Shown here piece by piece: positions 8,061 through 17,000 of a stretch of 64,000 nt of DNA. This stretch comes from JAAYAY01 sp963674575 (GTDB lineage Bacteria; Planctomycetota; Planctomycetia; Pirellulales; Thermoguttaceae), in NCBI GenBank assembly GCA_963674575.2, contig CAXXQT010000003.1, forward strand, positions 1,359,336 through 1,423,335. Direction: 5' to 3'. A program made the position numbers and the translations under genes. Position 1 is the first letter of the stretch. Each line of letters begins with the position of its first letter. Below the pieces are notes generated by a model. That model was not told where the DNA came from and did no database searches. It saw only the letters and a program-made list of their open reading frames with translations.

Positions 8061-9089
8061 TCACTTGCCCTTCGTGCTGATCTGGTAGACCACCGGTTCC
8101 AGGGGAACGCCCCACTTGCTCTGGAAGTTCTTGTGACGGACGCTGTTCAATCCCAACACGTAGTCGTAGTTCGGTTTCAGTTTCACGGGCAGCACACAGG
8201 TCTTGCCGCCATCGGTCCACGAGGGCTTCTGGCCCGCCGGTATTTCGGGGAACCTTGGCCCGCCGCCGGTCCAGGAAAAACCGCCGCCCATGGGCATGTC
8301 GAAGGCAACGCGGATTTCGGTCACGCTTGGGTCGACGTCGGTTGCGCCGTTCTCCGGCGTGATTGAGACAATGCTCGGGATGCGCACCTGGTTCTTCAGT
8401 TTCTCGCTGGCGCCTTCGGTGGTGAAGAAGATGGCCGAGGGCGGAGTGGGCAAGCCCGCGGCGCTGCGGAAGTTCTGGTAGCTGGTGGAATTGATGCCCA
8501 CACGGTAGTAGTGCCCCTTCTTAAGTTGAACCGGGAGCACGCAGGTCTGCGGGTCCTTCCAAACGGGGCCCTTTCCCGTGGGGACGGGCGGGAAGTCGGG
8601 CCCACCGCCGGTAAAGGAGAACCCCGGCTGCATGTCCTGGTCAAAAGCAACCGTGATGTACTGGAGGTTCGGATCCACATCGGTCGAGCCGGCCGCGGGG
8701 ATCGTTGCAACGACACGCGGGGGAAGCCTCCGCCCGGCCTGCTCTTCGGAAGCCCCGTCGAAGGTCATTTCAATCCGGGCGATCCGGCCTTCGCGAATCG
8801 TGATGTTCTGCTCCCGCGGCTCCTTGCCGCTCAGGTCGATCACGATCTTGTAGGCCCCCGGTTCCACCACGAAAAGACCGTTCGACTTCCCCAACACCTT
8901 CCCCTCCAGCCGGACCTCCGCACCCTTGGGATTCGTTTTGACGAAGAGGAGCGTTTGCGGATCGCTCTGACTCTTCACGTTTTCCGGGCCGGCGGCCATC
9001 GCCGGGGCGTTCGTGCACACGCCGATTGCGATGCCCACCACGGCAATCAGCGTGACAAATCCCAGGCAATACGTCACATATCTTCTCAT
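8061..9089 (-). CDS. Exported PEGA-domain protein with two Ig-like domains
   Basis: 342 residues with a signal peptide ending near MAAG (about residue 33). Residues about 45-112 read as a PEGA domain (VKTNPKGAEVRLEGKVLGKS...), a small beta-sandwich found in surface proteins. Two repeated modules follow (about 122-228 and 234-340), each beginning with a PxGSTDVDP or PENGATDVDP pattern, the hallmark of SbsA/Big_5-type Ig-like domains, and each with matched FSFTGGGP or FSWTGGGP and TCVLPV segments. A strong Shine-Dalgarno GGAGG is 6 bases before the ATG. It probably acts in the cell envelope by binding polymers or proteins. The next gene pair (sigma factor and PEGA kinase) shares the PEGA domain, but that link is an inference. 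Confidence 0.8.
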   Translation of the reverse strand: MRRYVTYCLGFVTLIAVVGIAIGVCTNAPAMAAGPENVKSQSDPQTLLFVKTNPKGAEVRLEGKVLGKSNGLFVVEPGAYKIVIDLSGKEPREQNITIREGRIARIEMTFDGASEEQAGRRLPPRVVATIPAAGSTDVDPNLQYITVAFDQDMQPGFSFTGGGPDFPPVPTGKGPVWKDPQTCVLPVQLKKGHYYRVGINSTSYQNFRSAAGLPTPPSAIFFTTEGASEKLKNQVRIPSIVSITPENGATDVDPSVTEIRVAFDMPMGGGFSWTGGGPRFPEIPAGQKPSWTDGGKTCVLPVKLKPNYDYVLGLNSVRHKNFQSKWGVPLEPVVYQISTKGK

Positions 9090-9355
9090 TGAGACCTCCG
9101 GAAAGTTACTGGGGTGAGCGATTGACGGCCCGCATATCAGGGTAACAGGACGCCGAAGGTGGCTGAAGTCCCCGTTCTTCTATAACCCTTATGCGCCGCG
9201 AGTCCCAAGTTGGCCGGCTTTTCTTGAGGAATTTGCAAAGTCAAGTAAAATGAGCAGAGCGGGTCGAACGAATAGTCGAACGGGAGGGACCCCAATTCGA
9301 GCTGCCCGTCCGTGGAAATGGTCCATTGAGACGGTAAGGGGGGGACACAACAGGT
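9090..9355. other. Intergenic region upstream of the sigma factor
   Basis: Divergent spacer between the PEGA protein and the ECF sigma factor. I see no coding frame of merit. It contains a short direct repeat GTCGAACG (about 9269 and 9281) and runs of G near 9337; promoters for both genes must lie here but no clear hexamers stand out. Confidence 0.4.
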
Positions 9356-9408
9356 GTCGTTGTTCGCTGAGGCGAACAAACGCCTTTTCGCGGAGCGAAA
9401 AGCGACTA
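9356..9408 (+). repeat. Double-hairpin dispersed repeat, copy 1
   Basis: Contains two adjacent palindromes: GTTCGC-tgag-GCGAAC and CTTTTCGC-ggag-cGAAAAG. An inverted, closely matching copy lies at 56101-56152, and similarity extends some 25 bases beyond the hairpins. It sits about 60 bases before the sigma factor start. Confidence 0.75.
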
Positions 9409-9466
9409 TCCGCGACAGTGGTTCCCGTCCCGCTACCAAGGCACGAGAGACGCGAGTCGTAACGGC

Positions 9467-10192
9467 ATGTCGCATCCCACCAACCCAGTCCTGCTCAGTC
9501 GGCTGCGTGACGCAACCGATACGATGGCCTGGCGAGAGTTCTTTGACTGCTATTGGCCTGTCGTCATCGGCTGGGCTCAACACCGCGGCTGCTCCGAGCA
9601 CACGGCCCAGGAGATTGTCCAGGACGTGATGGTCACCGTGTTCGAAAAGCGTGACGTGTTTCGGTACGATCCCGCCCGCGGCCGGTTCCGCGGTTGGCTT
9701 CACCGGGTGGTGAATAACCGCGTGGCAGAGCATCGCCGCAGTCCCGCGCAGCGGGTTCGAGCTCGCGGCGGCGAGACGGACTCTGCGCTGATCGACCGTA
9801 TCGAAGATACCCGCGAGGCGGAGGCGGTCTGGAACGACCTGTTCGATCGGGCCGTGCTTGCCGCGATGGTGCAAGTCGTCCGTCGCGAGATGAATCCTCG
9901 CGACTTCGTTGCCTTTGAGCTGACCTCTCTCCATGGCCGATCTCCGAAAGACGCGGCCCGGCTCACGGGCATGTCCAGGAACATGGTCTACAAGGCACAG
10001 CGGAAGGTGCTGGCCCGGCTTCGACAATTGGCCGGCGATTACGCGGATGAAGGTCGCCTCTGCCTTCAGGTGCGCGAGGCCCTCCAGTCGTTGCCCGATG
10101 GGGCTGTGCAGCGGACCCTGACCGGCCAGGTTGCCCGAAGCATGAGAAGCAGTTTGTCGGGCCAGCCCGTTGGTTCCGGCAGCGGAGTGTGA
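9467..10192 (+). CDS. ECF-type RNA polymerase sigma factor
   Basis: 241 residues. Region 2 is about 20-90, with AQEIVQDVMVTVFEKRDVFR and the DNA-melting/-10 recognition segment GRFRGWLHRVVNNRVAEH. Region 4 is about 145-190, with the helix-turn-helix HGRSPKDAARLTGMSRNMVY and KAQRKVLARLRQL. A further 45 residues follow region 4, longer than a minimal ECF factor. Planctomycete ECF groups linked to Ser/Thr kinases are known, and here a kinase starts 10 bases after this stop, so control by phosphorylation rather than by an anti-sigma factor is plausible; no anti-sigma gene is visible nearby. The ATG has only a weak ribosome site. Confidence 0.88.
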   Translation: MSHPTNPVLLSRLRDATDTMAWREFFDCYWPVVIGWAQHRGCSEHTAQEIVQDVMVTVFEKRDVFRYDPARGRFRGWLHRVVNNRVAEHRRSPAQRVRARGGETDSALIDRIEDTREAEAVWNDLFDRAVLAAMVQVVRREMNPRDFVAFELTSLHGRSPKDAARLTGMSRNMVYKAQRKVLARLRQLAGDYADEGRLCLQVREALQSLPDGAVQRTLTGQVARSMRSSLSGQPVGSGSGV

Positions 10193-10202
10193 ACGCCACG
10201 TG

Positions 10203-11447
10203 ATGGAAGAGCCATTCTGCGATTCAACACCTGACATCCCGGATTTCGTGCTGATCCGTGAGATCGGTCGCGGTGCATTCGGCCAGGTGTGGCTGGCTCG
10301 TAACCGTGCGACCGGCACGCTGCGCGCCGTCAAACTGATTTCTCGCAATTCGGCCGGGGCCGTCGATGCGGCGGGGCGCGAGGTCGTGTCGGTCGCGCGG
10401 CTCGAATCCGTGCGTCATCGCCGGCATCCCAACCTGCTCGACATCCAACACGTAGGCCAGACGCCGGACTATGTGTTCCTGGTGACGGACCTGGCCGACA
10501 ATGTGACGGAGACGCCGGCATCGGACGAAGCCGACTATGTTCCCGCCACGCTCCGACAGCGGCTCAGCGTCGGTCCGGCGTCTCCGGACGAGTGCCTCGA
10601 TTGGACGATCCAACTCCTTCAAGGGCTGGCCTCGCTCCATGAAGCGGGCATGGTCCACCGCGACGTGAAACCGGCGAACTGCCTGTTTGTCGACGGCCAG
10701 TTGAAGTTGGCCGATTTCGGCCTGCTCACCGAGGCCGACTCCCATGCCTCTCGAATCGGCACCCAGGCCTACATGCCGCCGGACGGCCGGATGGACGCCC
10801 GCGCCGACGTCTACGCCGTTGGCCTGGTCATGTATGAAATGCTCACCGGCTGGCCGGTCGAACGCTTCCCGCAACTCGGCGATCGCGCCGAATGTGTCGC
10901 TTCGGATCCCGTTTCCTGCTCGCTTCTGCAAGTGCTACTGGATGCCTGCCAACCTTGCCCGGAGGATCGCTACGCAGACGCTTCCGCCATGCTGGCGGCC
11001 CTGGAGACGTCGCGAACCCCAAAGGCACACCGAGCCCCGCGGTTTGTTTTTCCGGCAGTTGCCGCCGCGGCCCTCTTCATCGCGGCCGTCTTCGCCTGGA
11101 AATGGGCGCAACCGCCCGGCACACCCCAGGCTCCTGTTGGAACCAACGCGTCTTTGGTTCACGTGAATTTCGTCACCGATCCCTTTGGGGCGACCGTTCT
11201 TCTGGATGGAGAAGTCGTGCTCGATGACGACGGCAGTCCGGTGACGACGCCCTGCACCGTCGAGAACCTCACGGCGCGACTTCACGTCGTAACCTTCCGC
11301 CATCCCGACCTGCCGGACATGGAAAGGACAATCGACTTCAGCCGGCAGCGGCAGATCGTCGAATCCTGGTCGGTGGTGGAATCCGAGACGCCGGCTTTGA
11401 ATTCGCCCGATTCGCTTCAACTCGATGATAGTCTGGGCGAAGATTGA
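10203..11447 (+). CDS. Membrane Ser/Thr protein kinase with C-terminal PEGA domain
   Basis: 414 residues from the ATG at 10203; a TTG start at 10170 is possible but would overlap the sigma gene. The kinase domain is about 14-270: glycine loop IGRGAFGQVWLAR, lysine in LRAVKL (K44), catalytic loop HRDVKPANC (D154) and metal-binding ADFG (D171). The usual APE motif is replaced by YMPPDGR. One transmembrane helix lies at about 281-299, followed by a PEGA domain (about 319-380) on the other side of the membrane. It should sense an envelope cue through PEGA and phosphorylate cytoplasmic targets, most obviously the sigma factor 10 bases upstream; the target is inference. The gene pair is likely one operon. 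Confidence 0.88.
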   Translation: MEEPFCDSTPDIPDFVLIREIGRGAFGQVWLARNRATGTLRAVKLISRNSAGAVDAAGREVVSVARLESVRHRRHPNLLDIQHVGQTPDYVFLVTDLADNVTETPASDEADYVPATLRQRLSVGPASPDECLDWTIQLLQGLASLHEAGMVHRDVKPANCLFVDGQLKLADFGLLTEADSHASRIGTQAYMPPDGRMDARADVYAVGLVMYEMLTGWPVERFPQLGDRAECVASDPVSCSLLQVLLDACQPCPEDRYADASAMLAALETSRTPKAHRAPRFVFPAVAAAALFIAAVFAWKWAQPPGTPQAPVGTNASLVHVNFVTDPFGATVLLDGEVVLDDDGSPVTTPCTVENLTARLHVVTFRHPDLPDMERTIDFSRQRQIVESWSVVESETPALNSPDSLQLDDSLGED

Positions 11448-11768
11448 GACGAAAGAGCCTGGCACTGCCCCCACCTTCCCAGGGAGAACTGCGAAATCAC
11501 GACAACGCGGTTGGAGCGGAGGACGAAGGTGCAGGGAAAGTGCCGGTGGGCAGGCGTTCCTTAGCGTCTGGGGGCTCATCACGGCGGAGCGTGATGGCTA
11601 CTATGCTTGACGGCCGGTAGGCGAATGGGTACGATCCACGTCGACACGCGGCTCCTTCGGGCTGGCAGAGGGGCTGATCGCAAATCGCCCTTTCTGGCCG
11701 GATGCGCCTCGGCTGGCACGGCTGACCGTGACAGCAGAACCAGTACTCGTCAACTTGGGGGTAGGGCG
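11448..11768. other. Intergenic region with one dispersed palindrome
   Basis: 321 bases between the kinase and the subtilase. It holds the palindrome ATCACGgcggagCGTGAT followed by GGCTACTAT (11578-11604), which recurs twice at 38033-38094. A loose inverted pair (CTGGCACTGCCC near 11459 and GTGCCGGTGGGCAG near 11540) may fold. No convincing gene. Confidence 0.5.
11578..11604 (+). repeat. ATCACG...CGTGAT dispersed palindrome, copy 1
   Basis: Stem ATCACG/CGTGAT with a 6-base loop, then GGCTACTAT. Two near-identical copies lie at 38033-38059 and 38068-38094. Confidence 0.7.
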
Positions 11769-13871
11769 ATGCGCAAGCGACGACTCGTGTTGGAAGCGTT
11801 GGAAAAGCGACTGGTTCTCAGCGGCGTTGGCCAGTCCGACGCCGGCTGGCAGTCGGTAATCGTCTCTCTCAAAGACGACGTGGCCGATGCGGACACGGTT
11901 GCCTCCGCTCTTGTGAACTTCCAGGGTGGCAACCTGGGACACGTGTATCAACACGTGTTCCAAGGATTCTCGGCCTATCTCCCGGATGCGGCGATCGACG
12001 CGCTTTCGCAGAACCCCTTGGTTGAATCGATCGAGGTCGACCAGGTTGTCCAGGCTTGTGGTTGGCCGTCCGGAACTCCTTACGTCGTTCCGACCGGTGT
12101 GGATCGCATCGATGCCGAGTTGTCAACGACGCAAGATTACAGCGACGTGAACGTCGCCATTCTCGATACGGGGATTGATCCGGACCATCCGGATTTGAAC
12201 GTGAACGACGTGGGAGTGCGATTCTATACCCGCGGTCGATCAATCAAATCCGACGGTAATTTCGCAGATGACGCGGGCCATGGCTCGCACGTGGCCGGAA
12301 TCGTCGGCGCTATAGACAACACCTACGGCGTGACCGGCGTCGCGCCGGGAGCAACAGTTTGGCCTGTCAAGGTGCTCGATAGCCGAGGCTATGGGAGCGT
12401 GGAGACCATTGCCGCCGGGATCGATTGGGTCGTCGCACAAGGGGGAGCGATCGACGTCATCAACATGAGCCTGGGACTGACGGGCGAAAGCAGCGTGCTT
12501 CATACGGCAGTCCAGGGCGCGGTGGATGCGGGGATCGTGGTGGTCGTTGCGGCCGGCAACGACGGGCTGGACGTGTATGGCGAGGACGGAGAGCTTGGTG
12601 GAGGCGACGATTTCATCCCCGCGGCCTACCCGGAGGTGATCACCGTGTCGGCCATGGTCGATACGGACGGCATCCCCGGCGGGCTGGGAGCAGACACACT
12701 CGACGGGCTCGCCGACGACTCGTTTGCCGCTTTCAGCAACTACGGCTCGGCAGAGGGCGCGATCGATCTGATGTGCCCCGGCGTGGACATCTGGTCCTGC
12801 TGGTACGACGGCTCCTACGTGGAGTTGAGCGGAACGAGCATGGCCGCTCCTCATGCGACTGGGCTTGTGGCCCGCTACATTGCCGAGAACCCGGATGACG
12901 CAGGCGACGTTGCTGCAATTCGCTCGGGCATCCTTGCCAATTCTGTCGCGCAGGACAGCCCTCTCGGGTTGATCAACGGTGGTGATCCCGATTTGTGGGC
13001 TGAACCGATCGGTTGGGCAGCAGACTTGCCGGCAGACGGCGACTATCCACCTTTGCTCAAGCTGACCGCGCCAGACGCAGGAGCGACGATGTCGGGAACG
13101 GCTGACGACCCGGTTGTGGTTGAAGCGGTGATATTCAACGACCAGGACGACATCAGCGACGGCTCCGTCACGGGCGTGAAATTCTACGCCGCCTTGTGGA
13201 CGCCGGGCGGCGTTGGGGTCCAGGACGTACTTATTGAGGGAAACGTGTCGAATGTCGGCAACACATGGGCCGTGGAGTGGGATACCAGTGAGTTTGCGGA
13301 CGGGCTCTACAGGCTCACGGCAACTGCCACGGAAGACTCTGCCCAATCCGGCGTTTCCACCCCCATCTTCGTCACGGTCACGACTGGGACGGTGAGCGAC
13401 AGCACGATGCATGTGGCTAGTATTGCCGGCATCCCCGTACCGGCAAACCGCGGACGATGGCAGGCTCGGGTTACGGTTACCGTTGAAGACGGCGTCGACG
13501 CCGCCCTGGCTGGTGCGATCGTGACGGGAGCCTGGACCGGTGGAACAACCGGTACCGTTTCCGGGGTGACCGGCAGCGACGGAACGGTTACTTTTCTTTC
13601 CAAGAAGGTTCTAACCGCCGAGCCGATCACGTTCACCGTGACCGACCTCGTGTTGGCAGACTACGAGTATGTTCCGGGCGAAAATGTCAGCGTGACGATC
13701 GACCCGCCAGAGGCCGCCCTGGCAAGGTTGTCCGCGGCTCAAACTGCCGATCTCGATGCGCTGTATCAGTACCTGACGGAGACCTCCGAAGTAGGCAACC
13801 GCTCATCAGCCGCGAAAAACGCCAACGGACAGGTCGCGCTTGTCGACTTGATCATGGCCGAAGGCATGTAG
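11769..13871 (+). CDS. Exported subtilisin-like serine protease (S8)
   Basis: 700 residues from the ATG at 11769; the frame is open further upstream, but this start places the planctomycete export motif LEALEKRLVLS at residues 9-19, the usual position. A short pro-region (about 25-95) resembles inhibitor I9. The catalytic triad is D133 (AILDTGIDPDHPDL), H171 (DAGHGSHVAG) and S357 (SGTSMAAPHATG), with oxyanion N264 (AAGND). After residue 400 come Ig-like domains and a C-terminal helix. It should degrade proteins outside the cell or at the surface. It is monocistronic. An Asp/Gly-rich insert (about residues 265-310) may bind calcium. A second S8 protease sits at 21.8-27.8 kb. Confidence 0.9.
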   Translation: MRKRRLVLEALEKRLVLSGVGQSDAGWQSVIVSLKDDVADADTVASALVNFQGGNLGHVYQHVFQGFSAYLPDAAIDALSQNPLVESIEVDQVVQACGWPSGTPYVVPTGVDRIDAELSTTQDYSDVNVAILDTGIDPDHPDLNVNDVGVRFYTRGRSIKSDGNFADDAGHGSHVAGIVGAIDNTYGVTGVAPGATVWPVKVLDSRGYGSVETIAAGIDWVVAQGGAIDVINMSLGLTGESSVLHTAVQGAVDAGIVVVVAAGNDGLDVYGEDGELGGGDDFIPAAYPEVITVSAMVDTDGIPGGLGADTLDGLADDSFAAFSNYGSAEGAIDLMCPGVDIWSCWYDGSYVELSGTSMAAPHATGLVARYIAENPDDAGDVAAIRSGILANSVAQDSPLGLINGGDPDLWAEPIGWAADLPADGDYPPLLKLTAPDAGATMSGTADDPVVVEAVIFNDQDDISDGSVTGVKFYAALWTPGGVGVQDVLIEGNVSNVGNTWAVEWDTSEFADGLYRLTATATEDSAQSGVSTPIFVTVTTGTVSDSTMHVASIAGIPVPANRGRWQARVTVTVEDGVDAALAGAIVTGAWTGGTTGTVSGVTGSDGTVTFLSKKVLTAEPITFTVTDLVLADYEYVPGENVSVTIDPPEAALARLSAAQTADLDALYQYLTETSEVGNRSSAAKNANGQVALVDLIMAEGM

Positions 13872-14031
13872 AAGTGGCTCCAAAACCGTCGCCGGGGCGA
13901 CTGTTCTCCGACTTCAACTGGGCCGACAGTGGGGCTCGGCTTTGACGTCCCATCTCAATCTCGCTCGATGCGCCGTAAAACGCAGGGGCACAAGTCCACG
14001 GCCTTGGTTGAAATGGGTTCTGGCCCTCTCT

Positions 14032-14064
14032 ATCATGTCGAAAGAACGATATCTTCGACATGAT
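14032..14064. promoter_or_regulatory. Perfect 11-base palindrome in a 5' leader (possible operator)
   Basis: ATCATGTCGAA (14032-14042) and TTCGACATGAT (14054-14064) are perfectly complementary around an 11-base spacer. It ends 16 bases before the start codon of the DUF4091 gene, just before its ribosome site (AAAGGA). It could be a repressor operator, an RNA hairpin controlling translation, or the terminator of the previous gene; there is no T-tract. Confidence 0.5.
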
Positions 14065-14080
14065 GTAAAGGAAATATCCA

Positions 14081-17000
14081 ATGCGTCTTCTCGGCTACTT
14101 GACCTGTCTCATTTTCGTTCTGAGTACTGCGGGACCACTCCATGCCGCCGACTGGCATCATCCGTTGGTCCTGGACGGGGGTGACTACTGGAAAGCGCGT
14201 CTGCCCGTGACGGTGACGAACCAGTCCGACAAGCCGCTGGAAGGCATGCCCCTGGAACTGAGGCTCGACCAAGCCGGCCCAGCGTCCGTCCTGGTGGGAA
14301 TGGATGCCCGGCAGATTCGGCTTGTGGACGCCGGTGGCACCGAGTTGCTCTTTGTTATGTACGGACCGGGAGGCGAGGCCATCCACGAGGGGCCGATTCC
14401 GTCCGGCGCCTCGTTCATGCTGCCGGTCGAATGTGAGGCGAAGAAAACGGCGACGTTCTACGTGTATTTCGGCAACCAGGAGGCGGGCCTGGTACCCGAT
14501 TACCTGAGCGCTCGACCCGGGGTGGCGAACGGATCGGTGGAACTCGGGACCGGCGACACGCCGGACGGGTGGAGCCACGACGTGGCCGACGAGGAGCATT
14601 GTTCCCTCTGGAGCACCGAGTCGCCTCACTCCGGCAAACGTTGCCTGAAGACGATCATGGCGCCCGGCGCCGAATCGGAATGGATCGCAAGTCGCCAGGG
14701 CGGCATTCATATCGCGGGCGGCGCTCGCTATCGCGTGGAGGCCTGGGTCCGCGCCGAGGACGTGAAAGGCTATGCCGGCTGGTATCTCCACGTCGGCAAC
14801 GCCCAGAATTCGATGCTCTCCGCCCCCATGCTCAAGGCCGGCGGCGGCACCTTTGGCTGGAAGAAGGTCTCCTACGAATTCACCGCGCCCGCGGAGGCCA
14901 ACCGCTTGAGCCTGGGCACGGTTCTTCGCGGCAGCGGAACGGCCTGGTTCGACGACGTGTCGCTCACCTGTCTGGAAACGGGAAGCTGTCAGGTGGCCGT
15001 ACAGTCGGTCGAGCGGATGGAGTTGAAGGAGTTGGGCCGTCCGAACAATCGCTCCTTCTGGCCCAAGGCGGCGCCGGGTCGCCGCGCCGTGGTTCGCGTT
15101 TACAACTTCCAGGACCAGCCCACGTCTAGTGCCATGGTGTCGGTCGACCTGGCCATGATGCAGGGACGGGCACGGGGGCGGCTTGACCTCGATTCGATCC
15201 AGGTCGCCCTGGGGGGCAAACTTGTTCCTCACGCACAGACGGGCAAGGCCTTGCTCTTCGAAAGCAAACTGCCGGCAACATCGGCTGCTCGCTACGACGT
15301 TTACTTCGCCGACAACCTGCCCCTCGAAGAGTTGGGCCAGATCGCGGCTCCCTCCAAGGCGTTGCCGAACCTGGTGGTCAACGGTGGGTTTGAAGAAGGT
15401 CGCCCTTTGCCGGACGCCTGGAGTGCCACGGGCCTTGCGGAAGGCAAAGACGGCGTTCGCTTCTCGGTCGACGATCCCGGACGCGACGGGTTCGGCTCCG
15501 CCTGCGCCCGGATGGATGTTCCGAAGAACCTGCCCGAGAGTTGGCGAGGCTGGCGCCAGACGGTTCCGGTTCACCCGGGCGGCACCTACCTGCTCTCGGC
15601 ATGGCTCAAGTGCCAAGGTGTGGAGGCCGGAGAGGTCCAAGTTCACGTGCATTTTCGCAAGACCGACGGGAGCCTGTCCAAAGCAGGGGGAATGGCGAGT
15701 ATCGCCCAGGGCATTTCGGGTGACACGGACTGGACACTCACTTCGGGAATCTTCACCATTCCCGACGATGCATCCCAGTTCCAGATTCACCTGACGACAA
15801 CCGCCGCGGGAACGATGTGGCACGATGAGATCTCTCTGGCCGAGGTTGCCCCGGGTCGGATTGCTGCTTTCGAGTGCCGCCCGGTCTCGCCCACGGCCGG
15901 CCTGGCCGTGTGGCAGGCCCCATCCGTGGTGAAGGTCTTTCCCGACGACCCGGTCCCTGCCGATACGGCTCCTTTGCATATCTCGGTTGCCGGGAATGAA
16001 CGCGAAGTGCTCCAATTGGCCTTGCGCAAGGGGTTGGCGGTCAAAGGCATGCGAGTTCGCACCGACGCCCCGACCGGCTCCGGTGGAACGGAACTGCCGC
16101 GTCCGAAAATCGAAATCGTGGGCTACGTGCCCATCGACTATCCGACGAGCTACTACCACTCGGACGCCCCCGCCTGGCGCCGGCTGATTCCAACACAGCC
16201 GCCCAAATGCGACGGCTGGCCGGGGCTTTGGCCCGATCCGTTGCTGCCAACGGATCGTTTCGACCTCCAGGCCAACGCGACCCAGGCCGTCTGGCTCACC
16301 TTTGACGTGCCGAAAGACACTCCCGCGGGCGACTATCGCGGCAAGGTGCGTTTTGCGGCGGATGGGAAGGTGCTTGCCGAGCGGGACTACACGGTGCATG
16401 TCTGGAATTTCAGCCTGCCCGACGAGAGCCACGTGTCAGCCATTTACGACGTTCGCTACGGTCGATCGGGAACCGAATACTGGGGCAAGCCTCTGTCGGA
16501 AATGTATCCCACGCTCGTTCGCTTCCTGGCCGATCGCCGCTTGTCGGCCGACAAGATCCAGCCGGCCCCCAAGTTCCGCTACGTGGACGGACGGGTTGAG
16601 GCGGACTTCACCGAGTACGACAAGGCGGCGGAGTTCTACTTCGACGAAATGGGAATGCGCTATTCCTACACGCCCTGGCAGTTTTACCTGTTCGGCTGGG
16701 GCCATCCTCCCAAGCCGATCTTCGGCCAGCAGCCTTTCGAGGGCGACCCGCCCTTCGAAAATGCCGATCGCACCCATCTGCGACCGGAATACAAGAAGGC
16801 CTACCAGGCATGCCTCAAGGTGTTCTGGGAACACATGAAAGAGAAAGGCTGGGCCGATCGTGTGGTGCTTTACATTTCCGATGAGCCTCATGACTGGCAT
16901 GATCACATCCTGGTCCAAATGAAGACCCTTTGCGACATGATCCACGAGGTGGACCCTGCGATTCCGATCTACTCGAGCACCTGGAAGCACGTGCCCGACT

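Noticed and set aside
9137..10348. 403-codon minus-strand frame over the sigma factor
   Set aside because: It covers a clear ECF sigma factor on the other strand and has no domain of its own.
14033..16432. 799-codon minus-strand frame
   Set aside because: It is antisense to the DUF4091 gene, which has a signal peptide and recognised modules.
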